A stretch of DNA of 21,230 nucleotides, taken from the NCBI GenBank assembly GCA_039039985.1, contig JBCCOV010000073.1:1-21230 (forward strand). Direction: 5' to 3'. Source of the DNA: JBCBWG01 sp039039985. GTDB lineage: Bacteria; Pseudomonadota; Alphaproteobacteria; Rhizobiales; Hyphomicrobiaceae. Of the stretch, positions 1-7,594 are shown in pieces; position 1 is the first letter of the stretch, and each line of letters starts with the position of its first letter. The notes beneath the pieces are model-generated. The model searched no databases, had not been told where the DNA came from, and saw nothing but the letters and a program-made list of their open reading frames with translations. The translations under genes and the position numbers were made by a program.

Positions 1-547
1 CGTGGCTGGCGAGGCCCCACAGGTTTGGGCGATAGTCGATGTCGAGCGCCGTGCTCGATCCGTTTTCGCGCGCGAGCCTGAGCGCCTTCAGCGTCGCGGC
101 TTCGACGCGCGGGTGCGAAAGGTGGGTGCCGGTTGCGGTTACGCACGCGGCTTCGGCAATAAAATCCTGATCGATGTCGTCTTCGGTCAACCCCATGTCC
201 GCGCAGTTCTCGCGGTAAAAAATCAACGGGAACTGGTGGTCGTCCCGAATACCCAGGAGGACAAGCGCGGTCAGGCGATCGGGGTCCACTTTGACGCCGC
301 GAACGTCAACACCTTCATCAATCAGAGTTTCGCGAATGTAGCGTCCCATATGCTCGTCGCCGACGGCCGTGATGACCGCTGACTTCAATCCGAGGCGGGC
401 TGCGCCCGCCGCGATGTTGGTTGGCGACCCGCCGATGTATTTGTTGAACGATGCCATGTCCTCAAGCCGACCACCGACCTGCGAACCGTAGAGGTCAACC
501 GACGACCGGCCGATCGTGATCAGGTCGAGTTGAGAACCGGTGGCCAT
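1..547 (-). CDS. iolC: PfkB-family kinase, probable 5-dehydro-2-deoxygluconokinase (partial, C-terminus outside window)
   Basis: The first 182 codons of a minus-strand gene that runs off the left edge. The N-terminus reads as a ribokinase/PfkB fold: a first strand around LDLITIGRSSVDLYG (residues 7-21), then the sugar-binding GGSPTNIAAGAARLG segment (about 41-55), and a later TALDIDYRPNLWG stretch near the cut. These fit IolC, which phosphorylates 5-dehydro-2-deoxy-D-gluconate in inositol breakdown. The start ATG at 547 overlaps the stop codon of the upstream ABC ATPase gene (TGATG), so translation is probably coupled. The transporter and RpiR neighbours support the inositol reading. The ATP-binding C-terminal half is not visible, so another PfkB sugar kinase (KdgK-like) remains possible. 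Confidence 0.85.
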   Translation of the reverse strand, partial: MATGSQLDLITIGRSSVDLYGSQVGGRLEDMASFNKYIGGSPTNIAAGAARLGLKSAVITAVGDEHMGRYIRETLIDEGVDVRGVKVDPDRLTALVLLGIRDDHQFPLIFYRENCADMGLTEDDIDQDFIAEAACVTATGTHLSHPRVEAATLKALRLARENGSSTALDIDYRPNLWGLASH

Positions 548-1368
548 CAGACCGTACCCCCGAGCGAGCCCTCAAGCTCAGCGAGCTCTTGTCCGCCGGC
601 CATAAGGTCCTGCAATTGCTCCGCAGTGATCTCACCTTTCGCCGCGGTGCCTAGCGTCTTGCCGCGATTGAGTACCGTGAACCGGTCTCCAACGGCCATG
701 GCATGGCGAACGTTATGGGTGATGAAGACGACGCCGATGCCGTCCTTTCTGACACGGTCAATTGTCGCGAGAACGTTTGATGTCTGGCGCACACCGAGCG
801 CCGACGTCGGCTCATCGAGAATAAGCACCTTCGCACCAAAGTAGACGGCACGGGCAATGGCAACGGTCTGGCGTTCGCCGCCAGATAAGGTGCCGACGGC
901 TTGATCGGGTTCGCGGAGGTTGATGCCCATCTTTTTCATCTCGGCCATCGTCACGGTGTTGGCCTTCGAGAAATCCATGAACTTGAACGGACCAAAGCGC
1001 TTGACCGGCTCCCGCCCCATCCAGAAATTCCGAGTCACCGACATCAATGGAATCATCGCAAGATCTTGGTAGACCGTCGCAATGCCGGCTGTCATGGCAT
1101 CCCGTGGCGAGTTGAAGACAACTTCCTTTCCACCGACGAACATCTTGCCGGATGTGGGTTTGTGCACGCCCGACATGGTCTTGATGAACGTCGACTTTCC
1201 AGCACCGTTGTCACCCAACAGGCAGTGGCACTCTCCAGGTCTGACATCGAATGACACGCCGGCCAGCGCGATAACGTTGCCGAAGTGCTTTTCGATGTTG
1301 CTCATCTCAACGCCGTGGCTGTCGCTGTCTGTCGAGACATCGGACATGGCAAAGGCTGCATCTGACAT
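547..1368 (-). CDS. Sugar ABC transporter ATP-binding protein, single-domain (FrcA-like), probable inositol importer
   Basis: A 273-residue ATPase that powers the importer formed with the next two genes. Visible motifs are Walker A GDNGAGKST (52-60), Q-loop Q101, signature LSGGERQ (161-167), Walker B VLILDEPTSAL (181-191) and the H-loop His in ITHN (H218). It has one nucleotide-binding domain, whereas most CUT2 ATPases (RbsA, XylG type) carry two fused domains. Single-domain members such as FrcA are known from rhizobia and would act as homodimers. The chosen ATG at 1368 overlaps the permease stop (TGATG). The open frame continues upstream to 1560, but that part lies over the permease gene in another frame and has no homology-like sequence. 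Specificity for inositol is inferred from iolC and the regulator. Confidence 0.92.
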   Translation of the reverse strand: MSDAAFAMSDVSTDSDSHGVEMSNIEKHFGNVIALAGVSFDVRPGECHCLLGDNGAGKSTFIKTMSGVHKPTSGKMFVGGKEVVFNSPRDAMTAGIATVYQDLAMIPLMSVTRNFWMGREPVKRFGPFKFMDFSKANTVTMAEMKKMGINLREPDQAVGTLSGGERQTVAIARAVYFGAKVLILDEPTSALGVRQTSNVLATIDRVRKDGIGVVFITHNVRHAMAVGDRFTVLNRGKTLGTAAKGEITAEQLQDLMAGGQELAELEGSLGGTV

Positions 1369-2474
1369 CACCGCTCTCCCGTAACGCGTTTGCGGATCAT
1401 GTTGTTGAACAGCACGGCGACCAGCAGCATTCCGCCAAGAAAGACCAAGTACCAGTCCTGATCGATTGGCGTATAGCTCAGCCCGATAAGGACGACGCCA
1501 AAGATGATCGCACCAAAGAACGCGCCGATCGCCGAGCCGTATCCGCCGGTCAGCAAACAACCGCCGATCACGGCAGCGATGATCGCTTCGAACTCCTTTT
1601 GAAACCCGCGCCGCGCATCTGTTGACCCGCTGTCGAGCACCGTAATGATCGCGACAAGTGCGGCGCAGGCGGCAGTAAACATGAAGAGGCCCATCTTGAC
1701 GCTGCGGACGGGTACGCCGGAGTTCGATGCTGCGTTCGCATCGCCACCCGACGCGAAAATCCAGTTTCCGATCGGCGTCCGCGTCAAAACGATGGTGGCG
1801 GCAATCGCGAGCAATACGAACCAGATCAGCTCGATTGGAACGCCCGTCACCTTTGGCCGCCCATTCCTGAAAGTATCGATCAGGCCGTTCGCAGCCAGCC
1901 AGGTGAAGACGCCCGTAAACGCTTCGCCGGAAAACAGCGGCGCAACCCAGCTGTTCTCAGTCGCCTCGCGCACGCCGCGAAGCTGGGTCGAGCCGCCCGT
2001 CGCAACCTTGAGCCCGACAAGCGTGAGACCACGAAGGATGAATAAAAAGGCCAGCGTCACGATAAAGCTCGGCAGGCCTGTGCGGATCACGATCTGGCCG
2101 TTGACGGCACCCACAGCAGCGGCGGCAATGAGCGTCAGTGGAATGGCCACTTCAAGAGGCACGCCGGCCGGTACGACCAGGGCTGCAAAGATCAAGCCCG
2201 CAAACGCCACCATCGAGCCGAGCGAGAGATCAAACTCGCCGCCAATCATGAGGAGCGCTGCGCCAATCGCCAGAATGCCAAGCTGAGAAGCCGGCGACAT
2301 GAAGTTCATAAAGCCGGCGAGCGTGAACATCGCGCTATCGGCGGTGAACGCAAAAAACGTTGTCACAAGAATCAGGCCGGCAATCGCACCGAGTTCCGGA
2401 CGCTTGATAAGCCGGCCGATAAACGAAACCTCTTTCAGTCGCTCGTCATCCGCCGGCGTGGTCGTAGTCGCCAT
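1368..2474 (-). CDS. Sugar ABC transporter permease (CUT2/RbsC-like), probable inositol importer
   Basis: An inner-membrane permease of 368 residues with roughly ten hydrophobic segments. The segment GGEFDLSLGSMVAFAG matches the conserved region of CUT2 permeases (GGxDLSxGS), and the late cytoplasmic loop with GGCLLTGGYGSAIGAFFGA fits the region that contacts the ATPase. Two ATGs stand in tandem at 2477 and 2474. A GGGAGG at 2485-2480 leaves only 2 bases to the first and 5 to the second, so 2474 is preferred. The gene ends in a TGATG overlap with the ATPase gene. A stem-loop separates it from the upstream binding-protein gene, consistent with lower expression of the membrane and ATPase subunits than of the binding protein. 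Confidence 0.92.
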   Translation of the reverse strand: MATTTTPADDERLKEVSFIGRLIKRPELGAIAGLILVTTFFAFTADSAMFTLAGFMNFMSPASQLGILAIGAALLMIGGEFDLSLGSMVAFAGLIFAALVVPAGVPLEVAIPLTLIAAAAVGAVNGQIVIRTGLPSFIVTLAFLFILRGLTLVGLKVATGGSTQLRGVREATENSWVAPLFSGEAFTGVFTWLAANGLIDTFRNGRPKVTGVPIELIWFVLLAIAATIVLTRTPIGNWIFASGGDANAASNSGVPVRSVKMGLFMFTAACAALVAIITVLDSGSTDARRGFQKEFEAIIAAVIGGCLLTGGYGSAIGAFFGAIIFGVVLIGLSYTPIDQDWYLVFLGGMLLVAVLFNNMIRKRVTGER

Positions 2475-2499
2475 CATTTCCTCCCGGGAAGTCTAGAAA

Positions 2500-2548
2500 G
2501 GGCGACGGTTCCGGCGTGTTTGTCCCGCCGGTTCTAGCGCCGTCGCCC
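2500..2548 (-). promoter_or_regulatory. Intercistronic stem-loop between binding-protein and permease genes
   Basis: GGGCGACGG (2500-2508) pairs perfectly with CCGTCGCCC (2540-2548). Inside it CCGGCG (2511-2516) pairs with CGCCGG (2526-2531), leaving a 9-base loop. There is no U-tract, so it is more likely an mRNA-stabilising or processing structure, or a partial terminator, than a complete terminator. It lies 18 bases past the binding-protein stop. Structures at this place are known in binding-protein-dependent transporter operons (malE-malF being the classic case) and raise the binding-protein level relative to the permease. The function here is inferred. Confidence 0.7.
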
Positions 2549-2566
2549 CGCGCGTCTGGTCTCTCT

Positions 2567-3493
2567 TCAGCGAATGCCCTTCGCCGACAACTCGACGACC
2601 TGGGCAGCTTTGTCCTTCGTGACCAAGTTGGGGCCGGACGGGACGTTGCCACCGGGCACGAGGCCGTATTTCGCGTTCATCACGAGGAAGACGACCGGTA
2701 GATAGCCCTGGAGGAACTGCTGCTGGTCAATGCCGAATATAGCATCGCCTTTGCTGACTGCTTCCAAGAAGCTGGCCGAAAGGTCGAAGGATGCGACGCG
2801 AACGGAATCGGACATGCCGGCCCCTTTCACGGCCCGGACAGCCGGCTCACCGGCGAGCGATGCGCCAAGCGACATAACCGTGTCGATGTCGCCGTCTGCC
2901 GCCAATGCCGCTTTCACCTTCGCCTCGATCTCGGACGGATCGTTGGTTGTCGGCAGCACTTTGACGGCGCCTCCGAAGCCATCTGAGAAGCCCTTACAGC
3001 GCAGGTCGAGCGCGACGTTGCCAACCTCATGGTTGATGCACAGTCCTTTCTTGCCGCCCATCTCTTTGAGCTTTTCACCGGCAGCTTTTCCAGCGTCGTA
3101 TTCGTCCTGGCCGACGTGCAATAGCGCACCAAGCTTCTTGGAGACGTCAGACCCCGAGTTCATCGAGATAACGGGAATGCCGGCCGCAACAGCTTTCTTG
3201 ATCGACGGTCCATGTGCGTCCGCGTCGGGAATGGAAACGACGATGCCGTCGGGTTCCTGGTTGACGGCCGCATCAATGAGTTGGCTCATCGCGACCATAT
3301 CGAATGTCTCTGGCGCGCGGTACGAGACCTTCGCGCCGGTATGCTTCGCTGCGAGATCAACGCCGTTCTTTACAACCGACCAGAACGGATCGTTGGCCTG
3401 GCCATGGCTGATGACGATAATGTTCTGGGCCAGCGCAGCCGGAGCCAGCGCGACGGCGGTCGCAGCGACAAGCGTACGGATGATCGATTTCAC
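2567..3493 (-). CDS. Periplasmic sugar-binding protein of ABC transporter (RbsB-like), probable inositol binding
   Basis: A 308-residue type-I periplasmic binding protein. A Sec signal peptide is clear: MKSIIRT, a hydrophobic alanine-rich core, then APAALA with likely cleavage after A22. The mature part starts with IIVISHGQANDPFWSVVKNG, the usual first strand and helix of ribose/inositol-binding proteins, followed by the motif DGIVVSIPDAD and, near the hinge, ISMNSGSD. It delivers substrate to the permease and ATPase encoded downstream. The start is GTG at 3493 with GGAGG at 3505-3501 and a 7-base spacer. Gene order and the neighbouring iolC suggest an inositol ligand, but ligand residues cannot be assigned by eye and another sugar or cyclitol is possible. 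Confidence 0.92.
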   Translation of the reverse strand: MKSIIRTLVAATAVALAPAALAQNIIVISHGQANDPFWSVVKNGVDLAAKHTGAKVSYRAPETFDMVAMSQLIDAAVNQEPDGIVVSIPDADAHGPSIKKAVAAGIPVISMNSGSDVSKKLGALLHVGQDEYDAGKAAGEKLKEMGGKKGLCINHEVGNVALDLRCKGFSDGFGGAVKVLPTTNDPSEIEAKVKAALAADGDIDTVMSLGASLAGEPAVRAVKGAGMSDSVRVASFDLSASFLEAVSKGDAIFGIDQQQFLQGYLPVVFLVMNAKYGLVPGGNVPSGPNLVTKDKAAQVVELSAKGIR

Positions 3494-3581
3494 TCTTTTT
3501 CCTCCAGTTGCTTCTTCTTTGCTCGAAGTTATCCAAGGTCCCGACTCTGTTGGCCGGTTGGGGCAGATGTGAAACTCCGCC

Positions 3582-4406
3582 CTAAGCTGACAAGTTATGC
3601 AGCGCTGTTACGCTGCGCGCCAATTGGTCCTCCACTGTATCAACGAAACCGGTGCCCTTGTTCGGCGTGAACGGATTTGGACCGGGCGCTGTTGTTTCGA
3701 GAATAAGCGGCCCAGTATACGCAATCTCATCAAGGGTCTCGATTTGTGACGAGAAATCGATGTGGCCATCGCCAATCGCCCCGCGATTTGAATCTGCGGC
3801 GTGATACAGACCCAGGTTATTGCCGGCGCGCGTAAGTGCGCCAGGTGGATCAGCTTCTTCAATGTTCATATGATAGGAATCGGCGAGCAGTTTCAGGTTC
3901 GCCGCATTGGCCTGCGCAAGGAACGCGAGCCCCGCCTCGACGTTTTGGATCTGGTGCGTTTCATAACGATTGAGCAGCTCAAATACGACCGGCACATCAG
4001 CGGCAGCAGCGCGTGCGCAGACCTTGCGCGCGGCTGTCAACAGATGAGCGTCTTCCAGGTTCTTAGCCTGATCATAACTGATCCGCCCGACGCGGCCATG
4101 AAACGATACGATGGGGCCGCCGAGCGCGGCCGCAAAATCGATAATCGCAAAGTACTCGTCGAGAGAAGATTCACGCTCTGCCGGATCCGCAGAGGACGGG
4201 TCGGAGTCCGTTGGCGTCAGCGAGAAAACCTCAAGTTCGGCGTTACCTAAGATGTCCGCGATATCGCCAGGATTGGTGTGCTTCCAACGGCCATGGAGTT
4301 CGACGCCATCGAGCTGGGCACGCCGCGCGCGGCGTACGATGCCCGCCAGCGGCTCGTCTCCGAAGATCCAGGTGCAGCATCCGATCTTGCGGCGCAACGT
4401 GCTCAC
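3582..4406 (-). CDS. Sugar (phosphate) isomerase/epimerase, xylose-isomerase-like TIM barrel (IolI/IolO/tagatose-epimerase type)
   Basis: A 274-residue protein of the AP-endonuclease-2-like TIM barrel superfamily. The putative metal ligands are in place: E143 in FELLNRYETH, D176 in DSYHMNIEE, H202 in LYHAADSNR and E237 in LILETT. These motifs match the D-tagatose-3-epimerase/IolI group, which isomerises ketoses or inosose compounds. The frame opens at GTG 4469, but the homologous part begins at KIGCCTWIFG, so GTG 4406 is chosen. Its Shine-Dalgarno sequence is weak (GAG only), so the start is uncertain. It is the first gene of the operon, with the IolR-like operator 68 bases upstream. Whether it acts on inosose, D-chiro-inositol intermediates or a simple sugar cannot be decided from sequence. 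Confidence 0.85.
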   Translation of the reverse strand: MSTLRRKIGCCTWIFGDEPLAGIVRRARRAQLDGVELHGRWKHTNPGDIADILGNAELEVFSLTPTDSDPSSADPAERESSLDEYFAIIDFAAALGGPIVSFHGRVGRISYDQAKNLEDAHLLTAARKVCARAAAADVPVVFELLNRYETHQIQNVEAGLAFLAQANAANLKLLADSYHMNIEEADPPGALTRAGNNLGLYHAADSNRGAIGDGHIDFSSQIETLDEIAYTGPLILETTAPGPNPFTPNKGTGFVDTVEDQLARSVTALHNLSA

Positions 4407-4454
4407 TCTCGACTGTGTTGCAAAACCGAGCTGACATTGGATCTTAAATACATA

Positions 4455-4484
4455 TTGCGTCAAGTGCACAAAATGGAATATTTA
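4455..4484 (+). promoter_or_regulatory. Candidate promoter of the RpiR-family regulator gene
   Basis: TTGCGT at 4455-4460 and TATTTA at 4479-4484 are separated by 18 bases and could serve as -35 and -10 boxes. Transcription would then start at about 4491, exactly at the favoured ATG, giving a leaderless mRNA. The -10 box lies inside the GGAA-N6-TTCC palindrome, which would allow autorepression. This is inference from position; neither box is a strong match. Confidence 0.35.
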
Positions 4485-4489
4485 TTCCA
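4474..4489. promoter_or_regulatory. IolR-type operator palindrome, GGAA-N6-TTCC
   Basis: TGGAATA-TT-TATTCCA is a perfect 7-2-7 inverted repeat in the gap between the divergent regulator and the isomerase-led operon. The core GGAA-N6-TTCC equals the motif reported for the RpiR-type inositol repressor IolR of Sinorhizobium meliloti (recalled from the literature, not searched). Binding here could control both directions: the regulator itself and the transporter/iol operon starting 68 bases away. Confidence 0.75.
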
Positions 4490-4490
4490 A

Positions 4491-5351
4491 ATGACCGAGT
4501 CCACGCGCCTTGCTGCCGAGCCGCCTTCAGATCTGCCGTCGCTGAATGCGGCAATCGCTCGTCACTCGCCGACTCTCGCACCGCGTCTGCGCCAGTGCGC
4601 GCAATTCGTGTTGGATAATCCCGACAAGGTGGCGCTTGGGACGACGGCCGAAATCGCCGGCATTGCCGACGTTCAGCCGTCGACGCTTGTGCGTTTTGCG
4701 CAGGCACTGGGATTCTCCGGGTTCTCGGAGATGCAGGATCTGCTCAAGGCCAATCTGCTCGAGCGTGGCTATTCCTATGAGCACCGTCTCCATCGGATGG
4801 CGCCGGCGAAGCTGAGTTCGCCGCGCCGGATTTTCGAGGGCTTCGTAGGCAACGCGCACGCGGCGCTGGAAACGGCGCTCGACGAAATCGATGCCGAGGC
4901 CATGGACCGCGTCGTTCGGATCATGACCAAGGCCCGCAGCGTTCATTTTCTGGGGCTAAGACGCTCGTTCCCGGCGGCCAGCGCGCTGTTCTATGCGTTG
5001 AGCAAGATGGGCAAGCCGTGCACGCTGCTCGACAGTCTTGGCGGCATGCTGGGTAATCAAGGGGAGTTCGTATCTCCGCGCGATGCGATGTTCGTTGTTA
5101 CGTTTCACCCGTATGCGCCGGAAGTCATAGAGTTGTGTGAAACGGTTCATCGTATCGGCTGTCCGATTGTTGCAATCACCGATGTTGCATTGTCACCGAT
5201 TGAGCCGTTCGCAACCGAGGTTCTACACGTGCGAGACGCGGCACTTGGTGATTTTCGGTCTCTGGCGGTCACAATGTGCCTGTGTTCCGCCCTGTCGGTC
5301 GCTGTTGGAAAGTCCATAAAGCGGCCTGCAGCTGATCGCGCTCATGGATAA
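4491..5351 (+). CDS. iolR: RpiR-family transcriptional regulator, probable inositol repressor
   Basis: A 286-residue regulator with an N-terminal RpiR helix-turn-helix (about 50-85; LGTTAEIAGIADVQPSTLVRFAQALGFSGFSEMQ region) and a C-terminal SIS sugar-binding domain (about 130-260; SVHFLGLRRSFPAASALFYAL, then MFVVTFHPYAPEVIEL). SIS domains sense phosphosugars or pathway intermediates. It is divergent from the sugar-transport/iolC operon and shares its control region, with an IolR-like palindrome just upstream. The frame is open from 4278, but that would lie antisense over the isomerase gene. ATG 4473 (inside the operator) and 4491 are the realistic starts, and 4491 fits a leaderless message. 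The symbol rests on family, context and operator; another RpiR sugar regulator is possible. Confidence 0.85.
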   Translation: MTESTRLAAEPPSDLPSLNAAIARHSPTLAPRLRQCAQFVLDNPDKVALGTTAEIAGIADVQPSTLVRFAQALGFSGFSEMQDLLKANLLERGYSYEHRLHRMAPAKLSSPRRIFEGFVGNAHAALETALDEIDAEAMDRVVRIMTKARSVHFLGLRRSFPAASALFYALSKMGKPCTLLDSLGGMLGNQGEFVSPRDAMFVVTFHPYAPEVIELCETVHRIGCPIVAITDVALSPIEPFATEVLHVRDAALGDFRSLAVTMCLCSALSVAVGKSIKRPAADRAHG

Positions 5352-5383
5352 CGCAGTCTCACCATAGGCAGATTTGCGCCGCC

Positions 5384-5407
5384 GTCTGAAACCGCCTTGG
5401 CTCAGAC
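5384..5407 (+). terminator. Weak hairpin downstream of the RpiR gene
   Basis: GTCTGA (5384-5389) pairs with TCAGAC (5402-5407), with an inner GCC-TT-GGC. It begins 33 bases after the regulator stop codon. No T-run follows (TGTGTTTG), so it is only a possible terminator. Confidence 0.3.
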
Positions 5408-5498
5408 TGTGTTTGAGTCGTGCTTTCCGACAGGCTGGACATAAGCCGGGGCGCCACGCGGAGTGGACGCGTCAATCATGTTGCATCGCGCCCTGTCA

Positions 5499-5548
5499 CC
5501 AGGGGAACAGCCTGGTCGGGCCAATATCTGCTGACTGATTTCCCCTGG
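5499..5548. repeat. Inverted repeat, 9-base arms
   Basis: CCAGGGGAA (5499-5507) and TTCCCCTGG (5540-5548) are perfect reverse complements separated by 32 bases. The repeat lies in the middle of the gap between the two regulator genes. It could be a distant operator pair or an mRNA stem; the sequence does not decide. Confidence 0.5.
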
Positions 5549-5708
5549 GTCACTGCAATCCGCTAAGACCACGGAGAATTGACCAGGTTTGACCGGGCGT
5601 TGTCTTGCGTATGACGGGATTCGGTTTGTACGGGAGCGCGTTCGTTTGAAACATCGTGCTGCCGTCTGAGTTTTGCGCCGTGCGGTCACACTGGCTCCAA
5701 AACACTCG

Positions 5709-5738
5709 CGAGCGCGCGTCGCGCTCGTCCACGTTTTT
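5709..5738 (+). terminator. GC-rich hairpin followed by a T-tract
   Basis: CGAGCGCG (5709-5716) and CGCGCTCG (5720-5727) form an 8-base-pair stem with a 3-base loop. Six bases later comes TTTTT (5734-5738). The layout resembles an intrinsic terminator, though the T-run is further from the stem than usual. It lies about 70 bases before the winged-helix regulator start, so it may end upstream transcription or act as an attenuator in that gene's leader. Confidence 0.4.
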
Positions 5739-5804
5739 ATGTGTGCAACGTCAACTGCGCGTGCGTAGCCGCCTCGGCACGTGCAGGCATTTGGGGTTCT
5801 GACA

Positions 5805-7436
5805 ATGTCGAAACAGTCCGCCTTGGTGCAAGGCAAGCGATGGTCGCCGACTGGCCGAGAGCAGCCAGTGCGTCGGACGTCGTTCGAGATTGCCGGTCAA
5901 AGCTACGACCCCAAGTCCCGCTCGCTCAAGCGCGGGTCGGATGAATTCCGGCTGAGCCCGCGGGCCGCCCGGCTTATCGAGGTTTTGGCGCACACCCCGA
6001 TGGAGGTTGTCGGGCGCGACGCGCTTATGGACCAGATTTGGCCCGATGTGACTGTGGGCGAGGAAAGCCTGACGCAGGTTATCGCCGAGTTGCGCCGCGC
6101 GCTTGGCGACAGTGCGCGATCGCCGCGGTTCATCGAGACCGTTGCGAAGGCCGGCTACCGGCTGCTTGTTGAGCCGCGAATCTGCAGACAGGAGGCGTTT
6201 GCCAAACAACCGTCCGAGTGCTCTGGCAACCCGGCGGCTCCGGACGATCAGCCGTTTGCGACATCAATTGTCGTTGTGCCTTTTGACGTCGTTGCTGGCG
6301 GACGAACCGCTGATGTCTTGGCGCATGGTCTGTCGCGTGATGTTGCGACCAATCTCGCGCGATCTCGTTGGCTCTTTGTGTCGGCGCGGGCCAGTGCTGC
6401 CGCGCTTTCGTCGGAGCACACCGAACCGCCGCAGATCGCAAGGCGTCTGGGTGTGCGCTACGCGCTCTGGGGATCCGTCATCGTATCTGACGGGCGGCTG
6501 CGGGTCATGGTCAGCTTGTGCGACTCCCAATCCGGCGCCGTGCTTTGGGCTGAGCGATACGACCGAGCCATGAGCGATCTCTTTGAATTGCTTGATGACG
6601 TAGGTCTGGAGGTTGGGCGTACGGTGGAGGCGGAGATCTCGCAGCATTTGCGCCATGTCGCACGCGTGACCCCGGTTGAAACGCTTGACGCCTGGGGGCT
6701 TTACCACCGCGCGGCCAAGTACCGGTTTGCAACGACTGCGCAGGATATTGACGAAGTCGACAGGCTGTTGGGCGTGGCGGCTCAGCTGGCACCCCACTCA
6801 GCCCGCATCCGTGCAGCGTCTGCGCTCGTTCAGCTCCGCCGACATGCGTATCTCGCGCCGCGTGGATCCGTCGATGCCCTGGAGCGGGCAAACGAAATCG
6901 CCCAGGCGGCCGTCACACTCGATAGCTGCGAAGCGGAAGCGATGGTTGTTCTCGGCCGCACACTCGGCATGTTCGGGCAAAGTGGCGGTGCATTGGATTG
7001 GTTAAGGCGGGCCGTCCACGCGAATCCATGCTCATTCGATGCGCGCACATTTCTTGCCCTGTCACTGCTGATTGCCGGACAGCGTCGTGAAGCGCTTGAA
7101 CATGTTGGTATGGCAGAGCGGCTCAGCCCGTTCGATCCGATCGCTTACACGGTGCACGCGACAAAAGCGCAGGCCATGGCGCTTACCGGCGATCCGGATG
7201 CGGCCCTCGACTTTAGCGAGCGCGCAGCTCTTCACCCGAATGCGAATGTCCAGATCTCGGCCGTCGCCGCATGGTGCGCATCTGCCGCCGGCAAGCTGGA
7301 GTTGGCCCGCAACCATGCCAGCAGGCTGTTGCGGGCGCGTCCGGGGTTTGTCGCGGACGATTTCTTTTCGTGGTTCCACTTCACCGGGTCAGACCGTGAG
7401 ACGATCACGCGTGCGTTACGCCATGCGGGCCTTTAG
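5805..7436 (+). CDS. Winged-helix (OmpR/CadC-type) regulator with TolB-like and TPR regions
   Basis: A 543-residue soluble protein. Residues about 28-122 form a Trans_reg_C winged helix (LSPRAARLIEVLAHTPMEVV, then GEESLTQVIAELRRALGD and the hairpin FIETVAKAGYRL). Residues about 155-258 match the TolB-like segment found in CadC-type and cyclase-linked regulators (VVVPF, later YALWGSVIVSDGRLRV and AVLWAERYDR). The rest is helical TPR-like sequence (AVLDSCEAEAMVVLGR-type pairs up to about 520). No transmembrane helix is visible, unlike classical CadC/ToxR, so it probably acts in the cytoplasm through ligand or protein binding. ATG 5805 is chosen (GGGG at 5793-5796); an in-frame GTG lies at 5781. 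It sits just upstream of the OsmC/monooxygenase cluster and is its most plausible regulator. Confidence 0.85.
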   Translation: MSKQSALVQGKRWSPTGREQPVRRTSFEIAGQSYDPKSRSLKRGSDEFRLSPRAARLIEVLAHTPMEVVGRDALMDQIWPDVTVGEESLTQVIAELRRALGDSARSPRFIETVAKAGYRLLVEPRICRQEAFAKQPSECSGNPAAPDDQPFATSIVVVPFDVVAGGRTADVLAHGLSRDVATNLARSRWLFVSARASAAALSSEHTEPPQIARRLGVRYALWGSVIVSDGRLRVMVSLCDSQSGAVLWAERYDRAMSDLFELLDDVGLEVGRTVEAEISQHLRHVARVTPVETLDAWGLYHRAAKYRFATTAQDIDEVDRLLGVAAQLAPHSARIRAASALVQLRRHAYLAPRGSVDALERANEIAQAAVTLDSCEAEAMVVLGRTLGMFGQSGGALDWLRRAVHANPCSFDARTFLALSLLIAGQRREALEHVGMAERLSPFDPIAYTVHATKAQAMALTGDPDAALDFSERAALHPNANVQISAVAAWCASAAGKLELARNHASRLLRARPGFVADDFFSWFHFTGSDRETITRALRHAGL

Positions 7437-7547
7437 GGCCGTCGTCTCCATCCACGCCGTATGACGCTGACAAATGAGCGGCGGCCGCTATGCCTGTGGC
7501 CCCGCGCGCAATTCCACTTCACCAGATCTCGGCTATGTCGCGCCGGT

Positions 7548-7569
7548 TGCATCGCATGATCGTGATGCA
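7548..7569. promoter_or_regulatory. Imperfect 22-base palindrome, arms TGCATC/GATGCA
   Basis: TGCATC at 7548-7553 and GATGCA at 7564-7569 are perfect reverse complements around a 10-base centre that keeps one more symmetric C/G pair. It lies 26 bases before the 11-base direct repeats and could be an operator for a dimeric regulator. Position and symmetry are the only evidence. Confidence 0.35.
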
Positions 7570-7594
7570 CTGCTTTCGCCGAACACGACGCGGC

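Larger units (their letters stand above)
5352..5804. other. Gene-free stretch between the RpiR regulator and the winged-helix regulator
   Basis: I see no convincing gene here. An open minus-strand frame (5836-5402, 144 codons) is rich in Arg, Cys and Thr without family-like motifs and runs into the next gene, so it is not called. The stretch holds three inverted repeats, at 5384-5407, 5499-5548 and 5709-5727, the last followed by five Ts. It should contain the promoter of the downstream regulator, but no clear -35/-10 pair is visible. Confidence 0.6.

Noticed and set aside
1369..1560. N-terminal extension of the ABC ATPase frame
   Set aside because: It lies over the permease gene in another frame, is Arg/Trp-rich and not ATPase-like; the TGATG overlap at 1368 gives a natural start.
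4278..4472. Upstream extension of the RpiR-family frame
   Set aside because: It would run antisense over the isomerase coding region and lies outside the conserved regulator domain.
5402..5836. Minus-strand open frame of 144 codons
   Set aside because: Arg/Thr/Cys-rich, no family motif, and overlaps the start of the winged-helix regulator on the opposite strand.
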